Assembly: GCA_029721435.1 (NCBI GenBank) | Contig: CM056587.1 | Location: forward strand, 12,607,167 to 12,671,166 | Reading direction: 5' to 3' | Origin: Gymnothorax reevesii | Lineage: Eukaryota > Chordata > Actinopteri > Anguilliformes > Muraenidae | DNA length: 64,000 bases | Part shown: positions 22,301 to 35,336 of the stretch, in pieces | How the letters are laid out: every line of letters begins with the position of its first letter | Position numbering within the stretch: the stretch's first letter is position 1 | Notes under the pieces: generated by a model | What the model was told of the DNA's origin: nothing | What the model saw: the letters and a program-made list of their open reading frames with translations, nothing else | Database searches by the model: none | Position numbers and translations under genes: made by a program

Positions 22301-25300
22301 CAAATGTCATAAATATAACCTGATTGAGGAACAAAGTTGACCTATACCTGTTTAAATATGAACTGTCACTCTGAGAACTGTTTTGACAGAATATGAGTTC
22401 TGTCATGCAAGTTTTTGTTATTGCTAAATATGATACCTTAGTGGATCTTCTGATGAAAGTCAAAAAACCATTTTCTGCCGCTGAACTGTGTTCACTTTAC
22501 CTCCCAGCAAATACTGAGACACTGAATGATAATTTGTTTGAACGTAAAGATGTCCAGTCATAGTTCATAAAGCAGTTCCAAAATGAAAGTTGCACTGATG
22601 TCCGAGACTTAAAGGGCATCTAATTCGATTCTCAGATGGGACGCTGAACGTCCGATGTTTACAAACAAATCACTTTCTTTTGATGACATGTTGCATTGTC
22701 ACATGACCAATTTCATTCATATAAACCAATGTTTTGTGTACATGCCTAGATAAATCTTCTATTTTGGTTCATTTGCGCAGGTGCGGCTCGCTGATTGGCC
22801 GATAAACAAAAACAATGGGAATGGACTTTAGATGCCCTTTTACTTGGCCTTCAGCTGGACATCCTTCATGGGCGTTCTAGCAACGTCCAAATTTGACATC
22901 GCCACGAATGGGCCTATTCAGCTATTCAAAAGTTTATGTGCTCCGTGTGCATTCAGCAGCTTTGTACATTCGAATATTTGAAAATAAGTCAACGAAGTCC
23001 TAAAATGAAAATCCAGCATCGACCTTCAGTCTCCTCTGGGACACAAACCCTGGTCTCCTGTGTGTGATTCTTGCATTTAACTCACTCATCCATCACATCC
23101 TCCTTTCAAAGTTAGTTTGAATAAAGACTTCTGGCACTTACAAACACTGCTGGCTTTCAGCAATGATACAAGCATATAATTTACATGCGCAACCACGCAC
23201 ATAAATGTAGATAATGTGCTTTCTCGATTCCACAGCGTCTTTAACTGGTGGGGATTTGGGGAACTTGTAAAAATTGCCAAAGAATGCTGAAGACATATTT
23301 AAGAATTATAGTGCATCATCTTCTGTGATGCAAGTATGTGTTGGGGAATTTAGTCACAGAAACATAGCGATCAATGTTTGAATTAAAAACCTATATGCCC
23401 CTGCCCAAAAAAAGTTCATTAGGAAATGGAGCCTGAGTGAGGTGGAATGCTTTACTTGCTGTAAGTGAGGCCTTGAGCATGGTTTTTGGGTCATTTGTAG
23501 CCACACTGGCTTGTCTGCTCTCATACTTTCAGTAGGAAAAGCGCTCTGTCTGATGCTTGTCTGCAGGTACAGTGTGTTCTCTCTGAAGGAAGCTTCGGCG
23601 TGAGCTTGAGGAGGTTTTCTGTGTGGCAGAACTGCGATAATCCATTAAATAATTGATTAGTTGTCAACTTTTAATTTTATCACCAAATATTTTGACAATT
23701 GATTTATTGCTTGGAGTCATTTTAAGAAGAAAAAAGAAAATTCCGGGTTGTCAAATGTGAATTAAAGGAAATAATAATTGGTTTCTTTGGTCAGCTCTGA
23801 AGGTAAACTAAATATTTTTGGTTCGTGGACTGTTGGTTGGGAGGAAAGAAAACACTGGAGTCTGTGGCTGTGGGAAATTGTGATCAACATATTTCCCCAT
23901 TTTCGGACATTTTACAAAATGGACAACTAATCAGTTTAATTTAGAAAAAAAATTACGGATTAATTGATAATGAAAGTAATCCTTTCTTGCATCACTTTTG
24001 TTTTGTTGGCACTGTGCTGTATAGAGATGAAGAAGTAGGAAATAGAGGGGGAAGTTGCGGAGAGTGAAAGCCTCTCCATTGCTACAGTCTTCCCTCTTTG
24101 TTTGTCCACACATGAAGGGTAATTGACAAGACTTTCCAGCAGGTGGAGACCTTCTGTAATCCCTCCTCACAGTCCCTCTGAACAGTGCAGAGTTGATTGG
24201 CCCACTTTTTCCATCCCTGTCTTCATTTCTTTGCATTCTCAGACCTGGCAGTAGTATAAGGGTCGTGGGGGCTACCAGTCATAAAACTGATTCTCTAATT
24301 CTGTAGGGTGGCCACTTGTCAGCCATCTACACTGACCCTCTGCAAACTCACTGCGCTTCCAGTCCTTTTATACAGCTCTCCCTTGGATTAAGAACCTCAG
24401 GGTGGTATAGTAGATCAATCAAAAATAGTCATGTTTGGTATTATCCAGAAGGGCATGCAGTACTCTCTCAAACTATCAACATTTTTCACCCGTAGATCAT
24501 AGTGGAATAGAAAAATCACGGATGTGAAATGGGCTTTTAGCAGCCCCCGGTATCACCCATGATGAGCAACGTTAATCGGGCTAAGAGCTGTAACTGGGAT
24601 CAATTGTGGCACATAGGGTGTCGTAAGTTTATTTTGCACTGCAAGCAAGACGTCAAAATCCACCAAAAATGTCTACATTTTTGCTCGAGTTGGATGTCAA
24701 AGTGAAGAGAATGATTCAAGTGCAAGTTCAACGACTAGAGACAGTGATGACGCCGATGGAGAGCGGTGGGAGAGATGGAACATGAGGATGAAATCAGTGA
24801 TGTTAGGGATGCAGTTGATTGCAACAGCTACTGCAAGCGTACCAGTAGGAACCGGAGCCTCGGGCGCGGCCAGTGTGCGAGAAGCAAACTTTGAGATGTG
24901 CTTCCCAAAAGTATAGTTGCTAATTTATGTAGTCAATGATAGTAGCTTGATATCATCAAAATAGCTATGTAAGTTGCTATTGTAGTTTGCAACTATGCAT
25001 TTGGGAAACCTATCCCTGAGCAAGGGCGGAGAGAACCCGAACAAGTCCAAGCTAAATAAGAGTTTTACTGACAAGCGCCCAGCTGACTAACAGGAGGCCC
25101 TTCAACAAGGAACAATGCTATGATCCTGTACAAAACTGACAGTCCCTCTCAATCTGTTTCACTGCGGCGTAAAGCCAGTTATCCGCTGCTGTGAAAAGGC
25201 TACTGGGCACAGATGCTACCTGAGCTGTGTTGCCCAGCGCTACTCCGCCAAGCAGCGCCTTCACTGTGTGAGCTAACCCGGTAGCCAAACATTAACACGC

Positions 25301-28300
25301 TCTTTGACGATCATAAATCTAACCCGCTTGAAATATAAAATGAGAAGAGACCAAGAAATGAACAAATTAAGACAGGCAGGCAGTGGTCGATGAATGCGAC
25401 TTCCTCACTGTCCCTGTTTCCCTCAAATTATGTCATCAGAAAAGGGCTATTTTCAATCATTTTTTTTTTGTAGACGTGCACAAGTTGAAAGGGTGTTCAA
25501 AATGGCTCTCAAATTTTCTCTTCCTGTTCGAATGAGTGTCTAGAAAGCATTTTATTTATCATCTCAATGACGTTAGCTTTCTGTTGAGGTATAATTTGCC
25601 CATTTTTTTTTATTTCTCAATTCATGTTTACTTTAAAATCTGTTTGAGATCTGCATAAAGTTTCAGAAAGGGAGCACAGTCATCTATCTGAAGCGTAGGA
25701 GTGGTCTATTTTAGTGGGAGGGGACCACTCTTTCCAGATTTCACCATCTCTTTGGTAAGCTGGACTTCTTTAAAACTTTTTTTTTTTTTTTTTTAAGAAG
25801 ATATTGGAATTTCCTAACTGAAATCCATTTTTCTTCGTTTTAATCATTGCAACATACATGTCCTCAAATCCAGATTTGTATATGAATAATGATTGTCTTT
25901 TACAAATGAGAATTTATATTTGGAATTTTGGATTTCACTTTGGAAATGTTGATTGCAACACAAATTAAGTTTCCTTTTTTTAGAAACCAGATTTATATTT
26001 CAAACACGGTTTTTAGTGTGTAAATCCTAATTTTTAGCTGCGACCAAGCAGCTCTATGAACGCTTCTGTCTGTCTGTCTGTCCGTCCGTCCGTCTGTCCG
26101 TCTGTCTGTGACACCTTTTTCACCATGTTCCTGTCGTCGTATCATCATGAAATTTTCAGGAGTTATTCGCCTTCACCAAAGTGATGTCCATGCAGAAGGT
26201 CAAGGTCAAAGGTCAAGTTCACAGAGGTCACGACCTTGTTTGCAGGTTTTCGCGCTGTAACTCCAGTTAGAATTCATGGATTGCGATGAAATTTTCGAAA
26301 TAGCTTCTAGGCACACAGGAGGTGTTCCCTATTGTTTCTCAAGGTCATCCATCAAATCCCAAGGTCACAAAAATAAAAAAAGTGTCAATTTTGCCCGATT
26401 TGACGGTTTTCGCACCGTAACTCAAGTTTAATTCAATGAATGGCTATGAAATCTTACAATAAGCTTCTTGGTATAGAAGAGGGGTTCCGTATTGATTTTC
26501 AAGGTCATCTGTCGAATCCCAAGGTCTCACCGGTCAAAAAAGTGTTGATTTTGCCCCGATTTCACAGTTTTTGCACCGTAACTCCACTTTTACTTGATGG
26601 ATGGCTATTACATCTTAGAACAAGCTTCTTGGTACTGAGGAAGGGTCCCCTATTGATTTTCAAGGTCATTTGCCAATTTCGACATCACACTTGTACAAGA
26701 AACCACCAGTCATGGACACTAGGCCTCGTGACAGATGCTAGGCGAGGTCGCAGCTATTAGATCCTTCTGATCTACTTGTTATAAAGTGGATCTAAATTTA
26801 GGAACAATAACAGGAAAAAATTTATTTTCATGCCTGGCTTTTAAGTGCATCTCTCAAAAATGAATAAAACTGATTCTGAAAATACATTAAACCACACCTT
26901 GTAGTGCCTGTTTATGTGTGTGCATACCTACAGTATGTGGGTGAAATTCCATCCATCCAGAGGTGCATGCAGGCATACAGATGAACAGGGTCATTCCGTG
27001 TCAAATCAACCAAATTTTAGGAACTTCCCCACCAAAAAAATATATATATATATTCCCCACAGTGGAAGATTTATATATCTGGTGTGAAATGGTTAATTAA
27101 TTAAGCTCAATTATTGCCAGTTCCCAAGATTTAGCTTCTTTTAGCGAGGGGAGTCAGTTTTAAGAAAATCGCCATAATTTTGGAGCAAGTTTAGGGCCTG
27201 AAACATGCATTTGCAGAGCAGACAGACCCATAAGTTTAATTTTGTTTCATCAGAAAAGATGCTGAACTCTTGGCTTGAGCTACTTTTCTTTACTCAGTGT
27301 GTTTAATTTACCTGTACTGTGGCCAGGAAAACGCAAAAAACACCAATCATACTAATGTTTTCTAAAATTAATGCATTTATTATTCTGTAACAAATTAAGA
27401 TAGAGCCATGAGACTTGGTATGCAAACTGTCAGTCAACTTTCTGAAGACCACAAAAAATATCAAAGTCACAATGGTTGTATTAAATGTTTTAAAAACCTT
27501 GGAATTTGCTTCAGAATGAAAAGGGTGTATTTTGGTTCATTGTAATGTGTATAGATCTCAAAAGGGACTCAAGTGATCAATGCTATATTTTTAGCGCTTA
27601 AAGGCATGGGTCTGGGGTCTAACATATTTAAAAACTGGATATGTAAAACTGTTCTTTTTGATTTTACATCACGCCCATCATAATAGTGGTTTGGCATTTG
27701 TTTAAGCCTAGATACCATGATTTTTGGCTGAAGAGCTCACCAATAACTTAATGTTTGCACCATTTCATTCACAGAGCACTGTTGCATCACTATCTACTCT
27801 TACCAGCACCGTATTTGACTTACAAAAGAAATTGTCATTATATACGAGTGCTGCTATCGGATTTATTATAATGTAATGAAGGGAAGCTGGAAAAGAAATA
27901 TTTTCTGAAAAGATGAGTGTAACCATGGTAATAATTACTGTGTAAAAAAGAATTTTCTGATGATTTTAATACACAAGACCTTGTCAGGGTTAGAAATGGT
28001 ACTTTGGAATTCCCCACCTCTATATTTAGGAACATATAAACTGAAACCTCCGATAATCCCATGTCTGAAATTTTGGGTTTTTCCGCCCCATGGCTTTAAA
28101 CATAGATAGCAGTGGCAGCTCGTGAACTGGCAACTGGGGAGGCTCAAAACAATCCCTTGAAATTGAAATTTATGATTGGTCATGACCTGTTCTCTGTTAT
28201 GGCCCCAATTTGTTATGACATTAATGACAGCAAAGGATGACAGACAAAAATTTTAAAACTAAAACACATTTAATTAAACAAAGGCAACTAACAAAAAACT

Positions 28301-31300
28301 ACTGTACTCTACAGACCAAGATTGATTATATACAAAAACAGAAATATTTACAGTTCCTTTGGTGGGTTGCTTGGTGATGTCCTGGGTGAGGAAAATGCTC
28401 TCACACAGGCAAAAATCCACTAAAAGCTACACTGGTCTTGAAAAGAGTGACAGGTCTGGTCAAATGTATCCTTCTGCTTGTAATTTCTCCTACTACTTTA
28501 CTGTCTCAATTTTACTCCTTATATACTCTTTTGCCGACCCCTCCCACCTTTTAGGCTTTTTTTTATTTTTCATTGGGACTTGTCCCAGACATGCCTAAAA
28601 CATGCCCAAACCCATCTCCAGTCTGGGCTTAACAAAAAAAAAGGTAAATACTGCCATCTAGTGGTCTCTATTCACATTACATCTCAATCATTCAGTAGTT
28701 ATTCTGATGTTTCTTTATATGTCAGCATATTTGTAAGGTGACCAACATGTCTCATAACAATGCCTATGTACCTATTTCATTATGAAACGAGCACTCGGAG
28801 CACAGCACATCCACCACGCCAAGGCAACTCTGCATTAGTATATTTCATTTTCGTTGGCTGATGTAGGGTATTGTTGTATTCCACCACCAGGAGGCAGCAA
28901 AACCCAAAAGCACGCCGACTGGAAATCCATTCCGTTGGAAAGACTTGAAATCTCTGCCAGCATAGCTTGATTTGAACTTTGGCCTATATCTCAGCTGTAC
29001 TTTGGCCTAGATTTGCCAAAAATGTAATCACTTGTTCCTCTTGTGCTACTCTAACATCCTGCAAAGTTTGGTTAAAATCTATGAGGCAGATTTTTTCTGT
29101 GCTGGTAAGAGTAGATAATCAGTGCTCTGCGAATGAAACGGTGTGAACATTAAAAGTCATTGGTGTGCTCTTCAGCCACAAATCATGGTATCTAGGCGTA
29201 AACAAATGCCAAACCACTATTATGATGGGCGTGATATAAAGTCAAAAAGAACAGTTTTACATCTCCAGTTTTTTAATATGTTAGACCCAAGACCCATGCC
29301 TTCAAGCGCTCAAAATATGGCATTGATCACTTGTGTCCCTTTTGAGATATATACCCACTATAATGACTCAAATGAGTGTTTGGGGAACACTAAGTGTAGG
29401 AGAAAATACGAATAAAAAGACGACTGTGTCATCACTATCCCCCGCCATGGTCAACGGCCATAACATAAAATAGGCTTCGATATTTTCCAACTCAACGTAG
29501 ATCATGAGTAGCTTATGAAGCTTACTAAATTTCATGGATCTGGGTATAATGGTTTCAGAGAAATCTAGTCCCCATTGTGGCCTGGATGCGCGGACGGACC
29601 CCAATCCAACATCCCCCATCGCGCTTTGTGTCGGGGGATAACAATTAGTCCCCCCCTTCTTTTAATGCAGTGATTGCCGCTCGATATATGCTTCTGTATA
29701 TGTACGCTTTAAATGGCCCACGTATTTTCACAATAAATCCATTACCAGGGGAACCGAGGTCTATCAGTGATGGACCGCCATCTTAGTTGTGAAGAGAAAC
29801 ATTGTCCTTGATAGAAGTTACATCCAAAATGTTGAGTGAAAAATCTCATGTGTAATATTTTGTTGCTGTTGTGTTGATGGTTGATTGGATTTTGCTCTGT
29901 GGGCTTGTATGTGCTTCGCTTGTGAGATTAATTTTATAGGTTTAGTGCTGCTGTCTCAGAGATCATTTCATGTTGAATTGTATACAACGCCAACCCTGTT
30001 TCCAAAAAAATCGGGACGTTCTGTGAAATGTGAATAAAAACAGAATTCTATGATTTGCAAATCATTTAAACCCTAGGTTAAATTGAAAGTATTGCAAAAA
30101 CAACATATCAAATGTTGAAACTGAGAAATTTTGTTGTTTTTTGAAAAAACATTTGCTCATTTTGATTTATATGACAGGAAAGTGTTTCAAGAAAGTTGGG
30201 ACAGGGGCTACAAAAGACTGGAACATTTGTATGATGCCAAAAAAAATACACATGGTGGGACATCTCACCGCAAATAAGATTAATTCGCAACAGGACCGTA
30301 ACCTGATTGGGTGCAATTCCTCTTAGAGGAATTTTGCTTGACCGGCTACTTATGTTATGGCCTTTCAAATTATAGGGGTCTAAGGTCATTCACGAATAGC
30401 ATGCCATTGTGTAACATTTTTGTGTCGTTGACACGTAGCGACGCAGATGCCTGTGATTTGTATTGACGGGTGATGCAGAGGGCTCAGAGGGATCCTGTGA
30501 TTGGTGGATTATGCGGCTGATGGGGCTCTAGGGCAGCTCACTGCTCCCGCTAGGTGTGAAACACACAATCCAGGGGGTGTGTTCTGCCTAAGCTCCTTTC
30601 AGCACCCCTCTGCTGTGTTTCCTCTTCCTGCTTTGGCTCTGCTGGTGGGCTGTAGAGCTGGGACGCCGGCCTGTGGGAGAGACACTGGAGGGACTGTGGA
30701 GTGGGTCAGCCCTTCACCCCGCTGAGGGCAGAGGGAGAGAGAGGGAGTGTGCTTGTGATCTTATTCATTAGGATATGAAATGTTCCAAGCAGTGTGATCT
30801 TATGTAGTTCTTGCATTTTGATGTCACCCGGGATCTGCTGGATGAATTTCTCCATTCCTTTCTTTACCAGTCCCAGGGCTCCTATCACCCCGGTATTGTT
30901 GTGACTTATATTCCCCACATTTGTTCAGTCTCGATTTCAAGGTCTTTATATTTTGACAGTTTTTCAATTACTTTCACTGCGATGCTCCTGTCAGTCTGGA
31001 TGGATTTGTCAATGAGTTGGCAGCTTTATTTTTATTTTGTTTTTATTATTATTATTTTATCAAATTGCATTATCTCATCTTATTGTAGATTGTATTGACG
31101 GTTACCAGATAATCTCTATTTGGAAACAGATTTCATGTTTTTTTCCCCATTCCACTGTGACGGGTGCAGGATAATTACCAGCAGGATGAAATCCTGTGGA
31201 AAGCCTGTATGGTCATGGGGACATTGTGCAGCTAAGAAAAATTAATTGCTGATTTCTTAAAAGTCTATTTGGAGATGTGTTGTACTAAAAAGCATGTATT

Positions 31301-34300
31301 ATTTGTATGGATTACTAAATAAATTCATACAGTGAAGCTTTGTGGGTTTATCACCAGGGGGTGCTGAAGAGTTCCTTTCACCACTGAGAAGAGAAATTCA
31401 ATGCTTATTGGCCACTTGGTGTGGCAATAGTCAACAAAACTGAGTGGCTTGAATTTAAAGGGACTGTGGGAGATCCAGTCATGAAACTGCATGTATCACT
31501 GATTAAAGGGCATGAAAGAAACGCTGTATTCTGGGTAAAATATGTGGACTTGGCATATCTTAACAATTACATAGTATTACCATCGGCATGCATTCTGCAG
31601 TGTGGTATGTTCCATATTATTTATTTTAATTTATTCTATTACACTTTTAATTTTAACAGGCTATTCCCCTTTAGATTTAAAATCTCTTCAACAGGGCAAT
31701 CCTGGCCACGCCAGTAGCACAAAAAGTTTCACATAAAACGACAAACCACAGTCTTAAAACAGGTATAAGTTAAAACAGAATAGACTTAAAACCTAAGAAA
31801 TTCAAAACAAACCGAATTGCGGTGTTACATGTGTGAAAAACCAATGCACATAAAGCAAACTGCATATTACATCATCAATAAACTAACAGGACATGAGCAT
31901 TCAGTGGTCAAGTGGTTGTTAATCCTGTTCTTGTAGTCTACCATGCTTGTCAAATAATTTATGGTGACTCTTAGACCTTCACTTAGATGGAGCGCAAAAA
32001 GTTAAGAGCTGATTCACCAAAGACAGGAGGTTTGAGGCAAGCTGTACAGAATTTGTTGATTGACTGCCTTTTGCTTGCACTAGAGCAGCATTTTGCTGAA
32101 TTTCTTAGTTCATCAGGACACAAATTATTTTACTGTGCAGGCTTGTCCCATGGACTCATTAAAGCTACGGTCTGGGCTTACTCGTGGCTTTTCTCAAAGT
32201 CAGTCAAAGTGCTGGTCTTATCATCGTTAAGGGTATTATGGAATGCTTTCTACATGAAGAGGTGTGGGTAAAAAAATCAAAGCGGATGAATCATGATATC
32301 TGTTTTTAATGTCAACACCTACATTGGTCTCATCCGTTTAATTTATGGACATGTAATTCTAGGCCTTCTTGGCTCGTCGCATCTTTCGGTGAAAAGGTCT
32401 TTTAGCACCTGTGTTTGCTTCTACTTGAGCTGGGAATCTATGTCTGACATAACTGGTGTCACCAAATTTTGGGCGTCTAATTTCTGTCACCACTGGCTGC
32501 TAGGAGTTGTTGAGTTGTAATCAAGGATCAGGTTTCTGAGTGGAAAGTCTGACATAGAGGGCCATCATCATTGTGAGGTCGATCCCTGAGTTAACTTGAA
32601 TTAAACTGGACAGCTAACTTCTTACCTGGACATTGTGGGTGTAACGAGGACACAAACGGATATTTTTCATGACAATTGTCCTCCATGTTTATATTCCATT
32701 CCCCTGGCTTCAGTGCAATGCATAGTCAATATTTTGCAACTGGTTACTTGTTGCTCTAAATCACCAAAGGAATATATTATTTTATTTACAAGAAGTATTT
32801 CAAAGAATAAAAAACTAATTTGCAATGATTTTAATTTATTTTTACCAAAAAATAATACAATTAATTACTGTTCATGTACATCTTGCGTTGTGGATATAAC
32901 AAGGATACAATTCATAGCATGTGCAACAATTTAATGATACTACTGACAGATAATAGTTGTAAACGCTTTTGCCTGATAAGTGTTGAATTAAGTCAATGTA
33001 ATAATCAAATATCATATATAGTATGAATTAAGTTACTAGTAAACCAGCGGTATATGTTGTGGATGTAACAGGGACACCATTATGAAAAAAAAAACTATTG
33101 TTGACTCCTCTCCAAAATTTAAAACAACCTTTTGGTAAGGTGTTTCCGCAGTGCAAGTCAATAATTTACATCAATGCTACATTTGGTAAAATCCGCTGGA
33201 TGGATAGTATTTTTGGTGTATCAAAGACATGAAGTTGATCGCATCCGAGTTGTACCCAAAACAATGTCTCAAATATTCGGTTTCTGATGAAATTCTGCCC
33301 AGAATCCACAGGCAGTTGGATGACCACACACACACATAAAGCTTGTAACGCAAAATAATAGCACCAACAGCTGTGATTCATAATATTTCAGTTGTTCAGG
33401 GTTTGAATGACTCGTCGTAACACAGGACACAATCTACGCATATTTGTTTATGTTTTTATGATTGTAACACGATATTTGGACACGGAAAATTTTTCTTTTT
33501 CTAATATAATTTTAAAAGCATGGTATATATACTCTTCCAAAAAAGAAACTATACATTGCTTTTTAGCATCATTTTATTATACATGAAATGTTTTGACAAA
33601 TGTGGAAAACATATTGACATATACTCTTCCAAAAAAGAAACTATACAAATATTGAATTATTGATTATACTTTCTTTTCAATATGTTTTCCACATTTGTCA
33701 AAACACGTTGTGAAATTTTGATGCAGGAAGTGACTGCCTTATTTTGCCAAGGTCATCTTTACGCCATTTGTGTAAATTATGCAAATTAACCCACAGGGAT
33801 GGACGTAACATGTGAGGACGCCACTGGTTACGCCCACAGCGGTCATTACAAATTGCATTTCTGATCAGACGAGTCCCGATAATTTAGTGCAGACAATTGA
33901 AACCATTATTATGGATAAAATATTTCATTTCACGTTCTTTCAACAGACATGTTATGAGCATTTCATGAAGTTGGTTGCCAAATTCTGAAACAAAATATGT
34001 CTTTCACAATGCCTTGGCTAACATCAGCAGACCCCTTTTTCTGCGGTGTTGTTGGGCCGATAACTGATTTTTTTTTTCGTATGGATATCTTCAATCTGGG
34101 AGTGAATAAATGCGAACAATGGAAATCATTTAATTCTCTTAGAAAAAATTTTAATGACCATTCTGATACAACACAGTGAATTGTACGGTTTAATATGGAG
34201 TAACCCATTTGCGTATGCACATGTACCCGCAAGCACATGGATTTTGATTGCAGGATCGACATTGAGTCAGTCTGTGTCTTGGACATTTGGAAAAGCTAGA

Positions 34301-35296
34301 TGTAAGGGTAGCAGTGTGTATTCGAACCCTCTTCTTTGATCTGGGTATGTTGCACTCAAACAGTTCACCCAGTGTGAGGGCAGCATTCAAGCATGCTTCA
34401 AACCTGAGGGGTAACACTTTGGACTCAAATAGGATGTTGGCAAAGGCCCTGATTATGCTCGCCTTTTCAATGTGATTTGTGTCATCCGCTCAAGCCAGGA
34501 TGCATTAACTGTCAAGTCTGTGCTCCAAGATTGGATCTTGCCCCTATCGGGGCCCAGACAGTCAGCCAGGTCATGTGCGGAGGTGGCTCTCGTTGAGGTC
34601 GGATCTGATGTGAGGTGTGGACAGCATTTGGGTACAATTGGGGCAATTAATCGAACATAGGTCTGGCATTTACACTCCCAAGCGTATAAAGCAAAGGGAA
34701 AAGATTCAGTTTCACGGCATGAGTTGAGCCATGGGAAAAGTACCACAGTTAAGTGATAGGGAAGATCATGAAACACATGCTAAATCAGTTTTTATGTCCC
34801 CGCCCTCCAAAGAGGAAAGGGGGCGTTATGTCGACACCATGTCCGTACGTCGCCTGCCCGTCGTCCGTGGTCTTTTCGTTTCCATGGGATAACAATAGAA
34901 TCCCTCGTCGGATTGATGCCATTTCTTAATGGCGTATTGGGAGTGGCTAGCTGTAGGTTCCTTTCGAAAACCAGCGTCGTGCGATATCTAATATGGCTGC
35001 CACAGCAGCCATCTCAATATGCCGTTGATCAACATACAGGCGGGGGCGTACACCACACTCTGCGTTGCTCTTGTCTTCCACTGTCAACAGAGCGGCTGGC
35101 TAACAAACTAATGTTACATAATGGTTATTGAAAGGAGTTGTGAGCAGGCTAGCTAAGTAACGGAAAATTAGTTACGAGAGAGGCACTTAGCTAACCTGCT
35201 ACTATTCTAAGTCTTACCAATTCACCTAACGCTACTCTCCGCATTCAGTTTGATTAAATATTAACAGCATGACTTAACATGGAGTGATGACCCCCC

Positions 35297-35336
<40 letters not shown>

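Noticed and set aside
31421..32271. Two neighbouring frames of 98 and 94 codons as a possible gene
   Set aside because: No recognisable domain, no compatible splice sites between them and AT-rich composition like the intron background.
34310..34350. tRNA-like B-box phrase (ATTCGAACCC) suggesting a tRNA or SINE
   Set aside because: No matching A box at the right distance and no cloverleaf arms can be drawn.
33963..34776. Overlapping 107-codon antisense frames
   Set aside because: No family similarity. Frames change across short distances and no splice sites connect them convincingly.
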